NCBI RefSeq assembly: GCF_002086735.1
Contig: NZ_MVIJ01000034.1
Location: 1 to 64,000 of the forward strand
Source of the DNA: Mycobacterium scrofulaceum
Lineage (GTDB): Bacteria > Actinomycetota > Actinomycetes > Mycobacteriales > Mycobacteriaceae
Direction of reading: 5' to 3'
Length of the DNA: 64,000 nucleotides
Shown here: positions 27,674 to 37,244 of the stretch, piece by piece
How the letters are laid out: each line of letters opens with the position of its first letter
Position numbering within the stretch: position 1 is the stretch's first letter
Made by a program: the position numbers and the translations under genes
The notes under the pieces: generated by a model
Told to the model about the DNA's origin: nothing
The model's input: only the letters and a program-made list of their open reading frames with translations
The model's database searches: none

Positions 27674-30570
27674 CCGACGTGCAGAGTGACCCGAATACGA
27701 CGACCGAGCGCGCGAAGCCACCGCTGATCGCGCGGATGCTCCATCGCCTTGCGATACCCATCATTTTGGGGTGGCTGGGGATCGCCGTCGTCATCGCGGT
27801 GGGCGTTCCCCCACTGGAGCAGGTCGAGGCGGAGAACGCGGTTTCACTGAGTCCCGTTGCCGCACCGTCGTTTAGGGCGATGGAGCACCTGGGTCAGGAC
27901 TTCAAGGAGACCAACTCCGGCGCCTTGGCGATGATCGTGCTGGAGAGCCAGCAACCCCTGGGCGACGCGGCGCACAAGTACTACAACCAGTTGATCCGCG
28001 AATTGCGCGCCGATAAGCACGTGCAGAACGTCCAGGACTTCTGGGGCGATCCGGTCACCTCGAAAGCCGCGGAGAGCTCAGACGGGAAGGCCGTCTATGT
28101 GCAAGTCCAGCTTGCCGGTAGCCAGGGCGGGGCGTCGGGGGACGAATCGGTAGCGGCGGTTCGTCAGATCGTTGCGAAGACGCCCGCGCCGGAGGGTCTG
28201 AAGGCCTACGTTACCGGCCCCGCGCCGACAGTCGCGGACATGAACATCGCCGGCCAGAAGACGGTCATGCTGGTCACCGTGACCAGCCTCGCGGTCATCT
28301 TCATCACCCTGCTCATCGTCTACCGGTCGATCACGACCGTGATCCTGTTGTTGCTGATGGTCGGGCTGCAGTTGCAGGTGGCGCGAGGAATCGTGGCATT
28401 CCTTGGCCATCTCCAGCTGCTTGGCCTCACCACCTTCGCCGTCAACCTGCTGGTCGCCGCCGTCATCGCGACGGGAACCGACTACGGCATCTTCTTCGTC
28501 GGGCGATATCAGGAAGCGCGACAGGCCGGCGAGAGCCGGGAAATGGCCTTCTACACCACGTTTGGCAGTGTGGCCAAGGTCGTGTTGGCGTCCGGTTTGA
28601 CGATCGCCGGGGCCGTCTTCTGCCTCAACTTCACCCGGTTGCCCTATTTCCAGCCACTGGGCATCCCCTGCGCCATCGGCATCACCGTCGCGGTTCTCGT
28701 TGCCCTCACGCTGGCGCCCGCACTGCTGGTGGTCGGCGGCCGTTTCGGTCTGTTCGATCCGAGACGGGTGATCACGACGCATCGGTGGCGGCGGATCGGC
28801 ACCGCGATCGTGCGGTGGCCGGCACCCATTCTGATCACGACGCTGGCGGTTGCGCTCATCGGCCTGATAACGCTGCCGAATTACAACCCCAGCTATGACG
28901 ATCAGAAATTCATCCCCAGCGACATTCCCGCGAGTGTGGGAAATGCCGCCGCCCAGCGACACTTCCCGCAGTCGCGAACGATGATGCCCGAGATTCTGCT
29001 GCTGGAGAGCGATCACGATTTGCGCAATCCGGCTGACATGATCGTGTTGAACAAGGTGGCCAAGGGGGTCCTGGCTGTCCCTGGCGTTTCCACCGTGCAG
29101 TCGGTGACCCGTCCTGAGGGCATCCCACTCGAGCACACGACGATCCCGTGGATCGTGAGCATGTCGCAGTCAAGCCAGCAGATAAACATGGCGTTCCAGA
29201 AGGACCGCATGGACGACATGCTCAAGCAGGCCGAAGACCTGGGGCGAATGATCGCCATCATGCAGCACATGTACGGCCTGATGAAGGAACTCGTCGCCAC
29301 CACCCACCACATGGTCGGCAAAACGCATGAGATGCAGGAGATCACCAACGAATTGCGGGACAAGATCTCCGATTTCGAGGATTTCTTCAGGCCGCTTCGC
29401 AGCTATTTCTATTGGGAACGGCACTGCTACGACATCCCGGTCTGCTTTTCGTTGCGATCCATTTTCGACGCACTGGACGGCGTGGACGAGATCACCGACA
29501 AGCTGAAGGAGCTGGTGGCGGACCTGGATCAGCTGGACACGCTGCTGCCGCAAATGGTTGTGCTGCTGCCGCCGATGATCGAATCCATGCAGAGCATGCG
29601 AACCATGATGCTGACGATGCACAGCACCATGTCCGGCGTGATGGGCCAGATGGAATCGCAGGGCAACAACTCGGCCGCGATGGGCCAGGCGTTCGACCAG
29701 TCCCGAAACGAGGATTCCTTCTACCTGCCGCCGGGAATCATCAACGACTCGGAGGCCTTCAAGCGGGTCGAGAAGATCTTCATGTCGCCGGACGGAAAAG
29801 ACGTCCGCATGTTGATTTCACAAAAGGGCGATCCCGCCACGCCGGAAGGGCTTTCGCGCGTCGAGCCCATCAAGACGGCGGCCGAAGAGGCGCTCAAGGG
29901 CACTCCCCTCGAGGATGCCAAGGTCTACCTCACCGGCACCGCGGCGATCACGAAAGACATCGTCGACGGCTCCAAATGGGATCTCTTGATCGCCGGGGTC
30001 GCCGCGATCTGCCTCATTTTCATCATCATGCTGATCATGACGCGCAGCTTCATTGCCGCGCTGGTGATCGTCGGCACGGTGTTGTTGTCCATGGGTGCGT
30101 CCTATGGGCTGTCCGTGCTCGTCTGGCAGTACCTCCTCGGGCTGCAACTGCACTGGACGGTGCTGTCGACGTCCGTGATCGTCCTTCTGGCGGTGGGATC
30201 GGACTACAACCTGCTGCTGGTCTCCCGAATGCAGGAGGAATTGGCCGCCGGCATCAACACCGGCATCATCCGGGCGATGGCCGGCACGGGCAAGGTCGTG
30301 ACCAACGCGGGCCTGGTGTTCGCCTTCACGATGGCGTCGATGGGGGTCAGCGATCTGCGCAGCGTCGCGCAGACGGGCACGACGATCGGGTTGGGCCTGC
30401 TGTTCGACACGCTGGTGGTGCGCGCGTTCATGACGCCGTCGGTCGCCGCGCTGCTGGGACGCTGGTTCTGGTGGCCGCAACGCGTGCGTCAGCGGCCCGC
30501 GAGCTCGATGCTCCGGCCGTCGGGACCCCGGCCGCTGGTGCGCTCGCTGCTGTTAAAACAGCCTTTGTAA
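27670..30570 (+). CDS. mmpL4a: RND lipid transporter MmpL (GPL export, first copy)
   Basis: 966-residue MmpL protein of the RND superfamily. The first membrane segment is near residues 28-45. The conserved Asp-Tyr pairs for proton relay are TGTDYGIFF near residue 270 and VGSDYNLLL near 842. The usual MmpL ending LLFDTLVVRAFMTPS is followed by RWFWWP. A long helical, Met/Gln-rich periplasmic stretch at about 495-690 resembles the MmpL4/5-type coiled-coil insertion, with two Cys in HCYDIPVCF. Start codon overlaps mmpS. Family members move GPL or siderophore precursors across the inner membrane. The locus points to GPL. Confidence 0.93.
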   Translation: MTDVQSDPNTTTERAKPPLIARMLHRLAIPIILGWLGIAVVIAVGVPPLEQVEAENAVSLSPVAAPSFRAMEHLGQDFKETNSGALAMIVLESQQPLGDAAHKYYNQLIRELRADKHVQNVQDFWGDPVTSKAAESSDGKAVYVQVQLAGSQGGASGDESVAAVRQIVAKTPAPEGLKAYVTGPAPTVADMNIAGQKTVMLVTVTSLAVIFITLLIVYRSITTVILLLLMVGLQLQVARGIVAFLGHLQLLGLTTFAVNLLVAAVIATGTDYGIFFVGRYQEARQAGESREMAFYTTFGSVAKVVLASGLTIAGAVFCLNFTRLPYFQPLGIPCAIGITVAVLVALTLAPALLVVGGRFGLFDPRRVITTHRWRRIGTAIVRWPAPILITTLAVALIGLITLPNYNPSYDDQKFIPSDIPASVGNAAAQRHFPQSRTMMPEILLLESDHDLRNPADMIVLNKVAKGVLAVPGVSTVQSVTRPEGIPLEHTTIPWIVSMSQSSQQINMAFQKDRMDDMLKQAEDLGRMIAIMQHMYGLMKELVATTHHMVGKTHEMQEITNELRDKISDFEDFFRPLRSYFYWERHCYDIPVCFSLRSIFDALDGVDEITDKLKELVADLDQLDTLLPQMVVLLPPMIESMQSMRTMMLTMHSTMSGVMGQMESQGNNSAAMGQAFDQSRNEDSFYLPPGIINDSEAFKRVEKIFMSPDGKDVRMLISQKGDPATPEGLSRVEPIKTAAEEALKGTPLEDAKVYLTGTAAITKDIVDGSKWDLLIAGVAAICLIFIIMLIMTRSFIAALVIVGTVLLSMGASYGLSVLVWQYLLGLQLHWTVLSTSVIVLLAVGSDYNLLLVSRMQEELAAGINTGIIRAMAGTGKVVTNAGLVFAFTMASMGVSDLRSVAQTGTTIGLGLLFDTLVVRAFMTPSVAALLGRWFWWPQRVRQRPASSMLRPSGPRPLVRSLLLKQPL

Positions 30571-30573
30571 CGG

Positions 30574-30740
30574 CCGGACTTCCACTTCCAGCAACAGGCA
30601 TCGCGACCGTGGGGAACATCGTGACACAGCACAACAGGGACGGCATTCGCCGCTGCGCGGCCGTGGACGGAGCGGTAAAAGCCACGAGCTTCCCGCGCCC
30701 ACGGCGGGCCGTTATCTGTTGGCCGTCGGGGGCCGCATGA
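30574..30740 (+). pseudogene. C-terminal relic of a second mmpS
   Basis: One frame encodes LPATGIATVGNIVTQHNRD...VDGAVKAT, which aligns with LPSILGNVVAQGNGD...VDGVVKAE at the end of the intact mmpS. The relic ends in a TGA overlapping the next mmpL ATG (GCATGA), just as mmpS overlaps the first mmpL (ACATGA). The membrane segment and most of the protein are gone. This marks an ancestral duplication of an mmpS-mmpL pair. Confidence 0.8.
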
Positions 30741-33649
30741 CGACCGAGCACGCTCGACCCCCTTTCTTCGCCCGGAGCATCCGCCGGCTTTCGGTGCTCA
30801 TCGTGCTGGCGTGGGTCGCGCTGACGCTGGTGGTGACATTCTGCGTTCCCTGGTTGGAGACGGTCGGACGCGAGCATTCCGTGCCGCTGGCCCCGCAGGA
30901 CGCACCGGCGGTCCAGGCCATGCAACGCATGGGCAAGGACTTCAAGGAGTCCGATTCGGACAGCATCGCGATGATCGTGTTCGAGGGGCAGCAGCGCCTC
31001 GGGGACGACGCCCACAATTACTACGACAAACTGATGCGCGCACTGAAGGCCGACCAGAAGCACGTCGAGCACGTGCAGGATCTGTGGGGCGACCGGCTGA
31101 CGGCGGCGGGTGCGCAAAGCGACGACGGCAAGGCCGTCTATGTGCAACTCAACCTGGCGGGGAATCAGGGCACCACCCTGGGCCAGGACTCGATTGCCTC
31201 GGTCCGCGACATCATTGCGCGGAATCCCCCACCCCCGGGACTCAAGGTTTATGTCACCGGCCCGTCGGCGCTGTTATCCGATATGCAGCAGGCCGGGGAC
31301 CGGTCCATCCTGAAAATGACCGCGGTGGGCGCGCTGATCATCTTTGTTGTGCTGCTCTTCGTCTACCGGTCTATCCTCACCGTGATTCTGTTGTTGGTCA
31401 CCGTGGGGATCGAGGTTCTTGCGGCTCGGGGAATCGTTGCGTTCCTCGGCGATCACAGTCTCGTCGCGCTCTCGACTTTCGCCGTCAACCTGTTGGTGGC
31501 CCTTGCGATGGCGGCCGGAACCGACTACGCGATCTTCTTCTTCGGTCGCTATCAGGAGGCGCGCCAGGCCGGCGAGGACCGGGAAGCCGCCTTCTACACC
31601 ACCTACCGCGCGGTCGCTCCCGTCGTCTTGGGATCGGGGCTGACGATCGCCGGGGCGATGTTGTGCCTGGGCTTTACCCGCATGCCCATCTTCCAGACCA
31701 TGGGTGTGCCGTGCGCCGTGGGCATGCTCGCGGCGGTCCTCATCGCGCTCACGTTGGTTCCGGCGGTTCTGACCATTGGAAGCGGGTTCGGGCTATTCGA
31801 CCCCAAGCGGGTTCTCGCGTTCGGTCGCTGGCGCCGAATCGGCACGGCCATCGTCCGCTGGCCCGTACCCATTCTCGCCGCGACCATAGCGGTGGCCGTC
31901 GTCGGACTGGTGACGTTGCCCGGCTATCAGACCAGCTACAACAACCGGTTCTACATGCCCAACGACATTCCGGCCAACGTCGGATACGCGGCCGCCGATC
32001 GCCACTTCTCTCAAGCGCGAATGATGCCGGAAATCGTGATGATCGAGTCCGATCACGATATGCGCAACCCGGCAGACTTCCTGGTCTTGCACAGGCTCGC
32101 GAAGGCAATATTCAAGGTTCACGGCATTTCTCGGGTGCAGGGCATAACCCGGCCCGAGGGCACGCCGATTCAGCACACGTCGATACCATTCTTGCTGCAG
32201 ATGCAGTATTCGGTGATGCAGCAGGATCAGCATTACATGAAAGCCCGCACACAAGACATGCTCCATCAGGCGGACGTCCTGTCGTACCAAATCGCGACGA
32301 TGAAGCGCATGTACGCACTGCAGAAGCAGATCACGACCATTACGCACGACTCGATCGGCAAGACCAAAGAAATGCGCGACGTGATATCGGATATCCGGGG
32401 TCACATGTCCGATTTTGAGGATTTCTTCCGGCCGCTTCGAAGCTATTTCTACTGGGAACGGCACTGTTATGACATCCCGATCTGCTGGTCGCTGAGAAAT
32501 ATCTTCGAGACCCTCGACGGCGTCGACACGCTGAGCGACAAACTCGACGAACTCATCGTCGATTTGGACAAAATGGACGCGCTGTTGCCGAAACTGCTCG
32601 AAATCTTCCCGCCGTCGATCGCGATCGCCGAGGAAGCGCGAAACATGCTGCTGACGAGCTACAGCACCATGAACGGAACGCTCGGCCAGATGGAGAACCA
32701 GAAAGAGAATGCCACCGCCATGGGGGCGACCTTCGACGCCGCGCGGGACGACGATTCCTTCTTCCTTCCCCCCGACATCTTCCAGAACGAAGATTTCAAG
32801 CGCGCGATGAGCCAGTTCTTGTCCCCGGACGGTAAAGCCGCCCGATTTATCATTTCCCACAAGGGTGACCCCGCGTCACCCGAGGGCCTCGCGCGCATCG
32901 ACAAGATACGGACGGCGGCCGAGGAGGCGCTCAAGACAACGCCGCTGGAGTCAGCAAAGATCTATATTGCCGGCACCGCCTCGACGTTCAAAGACTTCCG
33001 CGACGGCTCCACGTACGACCTGTTCATCGCGGGAGTCGGTGCGCTCTGCCTCATTTTCATCATCATGTTGATCATCACCCGCGGTTTCGTGGCCTCACTG
33101 GTCATCGTCGGCACGGTGGCGCTATCGCTGGGCTCGTCGTTCGGGTTGTCCGTACTGATCTGGCAATACATCCTCGGCATCAACCTGTACTGGATGGTGC
33201 TGCCGATGTCGGTGATCGTCCTGCTGGCGGTGGGGTCCGACTACAACCTGCTGCTGGTGTCCCGGATGAGAGAGGAACTAGCCGGGGGCATCAACACCGG
33301 CATCATCCGCGCGATGGGGGGCACCGGCAAGGTCGTGACCAACGCGGGCCTGGTGTTCGCCTTCACCATGGCTTCCATGGTGGCCAGCGACCTGCGGATC
33401 ATCGGCCAGGTCGGTACCACCATCGGCCTGGGCCTGTTGTTCGACACCTTGATCGTCCGCTCGTTCATGACACCGTCCATCGCCGCGCTGCTCGGACGCT
33501 GGTTCTGGTGGCCGCAGATCGTGCGTCCCCGGCCCGCGAGCAAAATGCTCCGGTCGGAAGGGCCGCGTCCGGTGGTGCGCTCCCTGCTGCTGCACCACGA
33601 CCTGGAAGATGACATGCCAACCGCGGAGATCCCACGGCAGTCCCTCTAG
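30737..33649 (+). CDS. mmpL4b: RND lipid transporter MmpL (GPL export, second copy)
   Basis: 970-residue paralogue of the preceding MmpL, similar along its whole length. Key Asp-Tyr pairs: AGTDYAIFF near residue 261 and VGSDYNLLL near 833. The Met/Gln-rich helical insert carries Cys residues in HCYDIPICW. The C-terminus ends RPVVRSLLLHHDLEDD followed by a short tail. I chose the ATG at 30737, which overlaps the mmpS relic stop in the family manner; a TTG at 30719 would add six residues. Tandem MmpL4a/4b proteins are typical of GPL loci. The pair may act together or on different precursors, which the sequence does not decide. Confidence 0.92.
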   Translation: MTTEHARPPFFARSIRRLSVLIVLAWVALTLVVTFCVPWLETVGREHSVPLAPQDAPAVQAMQRMGKDFKESDSDSIAMIVFEGQQRLGDDAHNYYDKLMRALKADQKHVEHVQDLWGDRLTAAGAQSDDGKAVYVQLNLAGNQGTTLGQDSIASVRDIIARNPPPPGLKVYVTGPSALLSDMQQAGDRSILKMTAVGALIIFVVLLFVYRSILTVILLLVTVGIEVLAARGIVAFLGDHSLVALSTFAVNLLVALAMAAGTDYAIFFFGRYQEARQAGEDREAAFYTTYRAVAPVVLGSGLTIAGAMLCLGFTRMPIFQTMGVPCAVGMLAAVLIALTLVPAVLTIGSGFGLFDPKRVLAFGRWRRIGTAIVRWPVPILAATIAVAVVGLVTLPGYQTSYNNRFYMPNDIPANVGYAAADRHFSQARMMPEIVMIESDHDMRNPADFLVLHRLAKAIFKVHGISRVQGITRPEGTPIQHTSIPFLLQMQYSVMQQDQHYMKARTQDMLHQADVLSYQIATMKRMYALQKQITTITHDSIGKTKEMRDVISDIRGHMSDFEDFFRPLRSYFYWERHCYDIPICWSLRNIFETLDGVDTLSDKLDELIVDLDKMDALLPKLLEIFPPSIAIAEEARNMLLTSYSTMNGTLGQMENQKENATAMGATFDAARDDDSFFLPPDIFQNEDFKRAMSQFLSPDGKAARFIISHKGDPASPEGLARIDKIRTAAEEALKTTPLESAKIYIAGTASTFKDFRDGSTYDLFIAGVGALCLIFIIMLIITRGFVASLVIVGTVALSLGSSFGLSVLIWQYILGINLYWMVLPMSVIVLLAVGSDYNLLLVSRMREELAGGINTGIIRAMGGTGKVVTNAGLVFAFTMASMVASDLRIIGQVGTTIGLGLLFDTLIVRSFMTPSIAALLGRWFWWPQIVRPRPASKMLRSEGPRPVVRSLLLHHDLEDDMPTAEIPRQSL

Positions 33650-33709
33650 GGTCGGCCGCACCGTCTGAACTCCAAACATCGGGGGACCCATCGTGAAATA
33701 CTGCCTAAC

Positions 33710-34657
33710 GTGAGTTCACTGGCGATCGAGGTAGCTGGCCTCACAAAAACGTTCGGAGGAAAGACAGCCGCGCTGCGCGGTGTGAGCTTTTCGGTTCCCG
33801 CCGGCACGGTATGCGGTCTGCTCGGCCACAATGGGGCGGGCAAGACGACGACGATTAACATCCTCTCGACGCTGATGCGCCCCACTTCGGGCCGCGCCAC
33901 CGTCGCCGGATACGACGTGGTCCGCCAGGCCGCTCAGGTGCGCGCCAAAATAGCGATGGCCGGCCAGTACACGGCCTTGGACCCCGTGCTCACCGGCCGG
34001 GAGAATCTGGTTCTTTTCGGCCGGTTACGAGGCCTGCATCGGCGCGATGCAAAGGGGCGCGCCGACGAGCTGATCGAACAGTTCGGCCTCAACGCAGCCG
34101 CCAATCGGGCTGTTCTCACCTATTCCGGCGGCATGCGGCGACGCGTCGACCTCGCCGCGGCCCTGGTGGTGCCACCGAAGGTGCTCTTCCTCGACGAGCC
34201 GACGGTCGGCCTCGATCCGCGCGGCCGACGCGACGTATGGGCGCTGGTGAGTTCGCTGGCCATGCAGGGAACCACAGTGCTCCTGACCACGCAGTACCTG
34301 GAAGAAGCCGACGTGCTGAGCGACTCGATCGTCGTTATTGACCAAGGCCAAGTGATCGCCAGCGGCACCGCGGAAGACCTCAAACGGCGGGTGGGAGGCA
34401 GTTACTGCCAGGTGACCCCGACGAATCCGGTCGATCTACCCCGGGTGGCCGCGGCGCTGGCCGGGCTCGACGGGATCGAGGTCGACGCCGACATGAATTC
34501 GGTGTCGATATTTGCGCCCGACGGGGTGGGCACGCTCGGTGAGGTGTTTCGGCGGGTCGACGCGGCTGGCGTCGAACTGACGGATATCTCGCTGCGCAAA
34601 CCCTCACTCGACGAGGCATTTCTGCACCTCACCGAAAGCACCGTCCGGCAGTCATGA
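33710..34657 (+). CDS. drrA: ABC transporter ATP-binding protein, DrrA type
   Basis: 315-residue ATPase with Walker A (GHNGAGKTT, near residue 40), signature YSGGMRRRVDLA near 138, and Walker B LFLDEPTVGLD near 160, followed by the C-terminal extension typical of DrrA-like lipid and drug exporters. GTG start. It is followed by two permease genes with 4-bp overlaps. In M. avium complex GPL loci drrABC bounds the serovar-specific region. Substrate transport of GPL is inferred from position. Confidence 0.92.
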   Translation: MSSLAIEVAGLTKTFGGKTAALRGVSFSVPAGTVCGLLGHNGAGKTTTINILSTLMRPTSGRATVAGYDVVRQAAQVRAKIAMAGQYTALDPVLTGRENLVLFGRLRGLHRRDAKGRADELIEQFGLNAAANRAVLTYSGGMRRRVDLAAALVVPPKVLFLDEPTVGLDPRGRRDVWALVSSLAMQGTTVLLTTQYLEEADVLSDSIVVIDQGQVIASGTAEDLKRRVGGSYCQVTPTNPVDLPRVAAALAGLDGIEVDADMNSVSIFAPDGVGTLGEVFRRVDAAGVELTDISLRKPSLDEAFLHLTESTVRQS

Positions 34658-35397
34658 GCGCGCTCGCCGCCCTCACCGAACGCTCGTTGATGTCCTCGGC
34701 GCGAGATGGTGGACTGATCTTCGAAATCCTTTCCCCCGTAGGGTATTTGGCGGGCTTCACCGTCGCGCTGCATGGCCTGGTTGACACCGGGCGCACCAGT
34801 TATTCGCAGTATTTGCTGCCGGCGGTGGTCGTCCAATCCATGGTCTTTGTCGCGGTGCTCACCGCGGACCGCGCGGCGCGTGATCACCTGCATGGGGTTG
34901 CCGTGCGGTTGGGGACGCTGCCCATTTCCGCGGCTGCTCCCGTGAGCGCGCGCATGGTCGCCACCCTGATACGGGCCGCCATCGTCCTCGTGGTTGCTAT
35001 GGTCGCCGGCTATGCGTTCGGATTCAGGATGACCGGCGGGCCGGGGTATGCGTTGGCCTTCGCGGCCATCGCGCTTCTACTGTGCCTGGGCGTGGCGCTG
35101 GGCGCCGATGCGCTGGGGTCGACTGCGAGCACTCTCGAGGGAATCAGCTACTTGCTGTTCGTTCCCCAACTACTGCTATTCATGCTGTCCACCGGGATCG
35201 CACCGGAGGCGACCTTTCCGGGTTGGTTGCGTCCGTACGTGCGCTACCAACCCGTATCGCAGGTGTCGGAGACACTACGGGGTCTTGCCTCCGGATATGT
35301 GGTGGTTGCCAACCTGGCGGCCAGCCTTGCCTGGTGCCTGGGGATGGTGCTGGTTTTCGGCGCAATCACCGTACGCATGCAGAGGCGAGGCAAGTGA
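34654..35397 (+). CDS. drrB: ABC transporter permease, DrrB type
   Basis: 247-residue ABC-2 permease with about six hydrophobic segments and the family region RYQPVSQVSETLRGLASG near the last third. ATG overlaps the drrA stop (ATGA), and its own stop overlaps the GTG of drrC (GTGA), so the three are translationally coupled and should form one transporter in the inner membrane. Confidence 0.88.
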   Translation: MSALAALTERSLMSSARDGGLIFEILSPVGYLAGFTVALHGLVDTGRTSYSQYLLPAVVVQSMVFVAVLTADRAARDHLHGVAVRLGTLPISAAAPVSARMVATLIRAAIVLVVAMVAGYAFGFRMTGGPGYALAFAAIALLLCLGVALGADALGSTASTLEGISYLLFVPQLLLFMLSTGIAPEATFPGWLRPYVRYQPVSQVSETLRGLASGYVVVANLAASLAWCLGMVLVFGAITVRMQRRGK

Positions 35398-36185
35398 CCG
35401 TACAGCCCGGGATGCAAGGTTCGCTACTGACCCAGAGCTGGGTGCAGGCCGGTCAACTGCTCCTTCGGTGGCGGCGTGACCGGACGGTGCTGCTTGGCTC
35501 GCTCCTCTTCCCTATCTGCCTCATGCTCGTCTACCAAATGGTCCTGGGTGATCAGGTGCGCAAGGTCACCGGCGTCGATAGCCTTTACGGCCTGGTTCCG
35601 ATGAGCGCGGTGCTGTCCGCGATGTTCGGCTCCATGGGCAATGCGGTCGGTATTACGACCGATCGCCAGTCCGGGCTGCTCAGCCGCATGTGGGTCTTAC
35701 CGATCCACCGGACCAGCGCGGTCACCGGACGGCTCACGGCCGAGGCCGTGCGCGCGCTGATCGGAACGGTTCTGATCACCGCCCTCGGCCTGGCAATGGG
35801 CTTACGCTTTAGGCACGGCTGGCCGTCGGTCTTGGCGTTTATTTTGATTCCGTCCATGGTGGTGGTGGGCTTCACCGCGCTGGTGATGGCGCTGGCAATC
35901 CGCGCGAATGCGCGGACCGTGATGACCTGGCTGGTAGGCATAGTTGTCGCACTGGCGTTTATGAATCCCGGCACCACCCCGATCGCCCTGTTCCCGGATT
36001 GGCTTCGCCCCTTAGTCCGCGTGCAGCCGATTTCACCACCCATCGAAGCGATGTGGGCCCTTGCCTACGACGGGCCACTTATACGGCCGATTGCAATGAC
36101 TCTTGTTTGGGCAGTCGGCCTGTTCGCGATCTTCACGCCGATTGCCGTGCGCGGCTATCGGACCGCCGCCGAGTCTGGCACATAA
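35394..36185 (+). CDS. drrC: ABC transporter permease, DrrC type
   Basis: 263-residue ABC-2 permease, second subunit with DrrB. I set the start at GTG 35394 (VTVQPGMQGSLL), which overlaps the drrB stop. A longer frame upstream is only a shadow of drrB. Hydrophobic segments cover most of the protein, with the family motif RVQPISPPIEAMWAL near the end. The gene runs toward the convergent glycosyltransferase at 36223 with only 37 bp between, and I see no clear hairpin terminator there. Confidence 0.88.
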   Translation: MTVQPGMQGSLLTQSWVQAGQLLLRWRRDRTVLLGSLLFPICLMLVYQMVLGDQVRKVTGVDSLYGLVPMSAVLSAMFGSMGNAVGITTDRQSGLLSRMWVLPIHRTSAVTGRLTAEAVRALIGTVLITALGLAMGLRFRHGWPSVLAFILIPSMVVVGFTALVMALAIRANARTVMTWLVGIVVALAFMNPGTTPIALFPDWLRPLVRVQPISPPIEAMWALAYDGPLIRPIAMTLVWAVGLFAIFTPIAVRGYRTAAESGT

Positions 36186-36222
36186 ACACACCGTCCACGC
36201 CACTGCTGCGATGCGCCTGGTT

Positions 36223-37071
36223 CTACTTGCGTACGCGAGCACTTGAGGCAGCCCTGTATCGGATTAGCCTCGAACGCAACGCCACTCGGCGGTTCTCTTT
36301 ATGCCTCAAAAATGCCAGCATTCGGCCGCAGGTCTCCATACCCGCAACCCAGAAATACATCGGTAGGCGCTTTCTGAATTCCTTGTCTGTGCTCTCCCTC
36401 ATGCTCAGTCCGGTCATGTCGTTGTATTTCGCAATGATGATGTCCATGTACCGAGTTACCAGCGCTGGGTTGGAGAAGCAGCGAATGTTGAAGTCCCAGT
36501 CAGCCCAGATCCGGTAGCGCAGGTTGTACGGACCGATGCCAGCGAAAAGCCCGCGGCGGTAAAAGATCGACTGATGGCACATATTCGTCTCGAATAGCAA
36601 TCGGTCGAGATCGAAGACGCCAGCGTGACGGGCCCCGGTCGAGCGCATGATGACATCGCCATACACCAGATCGCTGTGCTCGTGGTTGTGGATGAATGCG
36701 GCCACGCGAGCGAGAGTGTCAATTTCGTAGAGGGTGTCATCAGCACCCAAGAACAGCAGCCACTCCCCTGTTGCCATGCCAACACCGCGGTTCATGGCGT
36801 CGTAGGGACCTTGGTCGGGCCCACTATGAGTGACCAGACGTGGACCAAGGGTGTGGGCGAACTTGTTCGCGATGTCAAGGGTGTCGTCTGTCGAGCCGCC
36901 GTCGATGAGGACGATTTCGAAGGAGCTGTCTGTCTGGCGAGCGATGCTGCGAAGGCAGGCAGGCAAAGTCGCCGCGGCATTGAATGTGGGGACGACGATC
37001 GAAAACATTGGTGCAGTCATGGCTTTAGTCACGTTAGCAGCGGTCAACCCGGAGTGTGCCGCTTCGTTCAC
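36223..37071 (-). CDS. GT2-family glycosyltransferase
   Basis: 282 residues. A GT-A fold is shown by the opening SIVVPTFNAAATLPACLRS, nucleotide-binding IDGGSTDDT, the block GPDQGPYDAMNRG, and the metal-binding GADDT. GTG start at 37071 with a G-rich stretch upstream; an in-frame ATG 18 codons later would give MTAPMFSIVV and is an alternative. It is transcribed toward drrC. It probably adds a sugar to the growing GPL oligosaccharide, but donor and acceptor are unknown. Base composition is lower in GC than the NRPS region, in line with the mosaic nature of this part. Confidence 0.88.
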   Translation of the reverse strand: MNEAAHSGLTAANVTKAMTAPMFSIVVPTFNAAATLPACLRSIARQTDSSFEIVLIDGGSTDDTLDIANKFAHTLGPRLVTHSGPDQGPYDAMNRGVGMATGEWLLFLGADDTLYEIDTLARVAAFIHNHEHSDLVYGDVIMRSTGARHAGVFDLDRLLFETNMCHQSIFYRRGLFAGIGPYNLRYRIWADWDFNIRCFSNPALVTRYMDIIIAKYNDMTGLSMRESTDKEFRKRLPMYFWVAGMETCGRMLAFLRHKENRRVALRSRLIRYRAASSARVRK

Positions 37072-37244
37072 AAGGACCCCCGCTAGAGCCCCCTGTCACG
37101 AACCGTGATTAGGTGCGTGAACCGCCAGAACGACAACGTCTAGCTAGCCCGTGGAAACCCCATTGAGCACGCTTGGGCGCTACGAGCTGCGGTTCAACGC
37201 CAAAGCGCAACACTACGCACCAAACAGTTGCCGTCATACGGACA

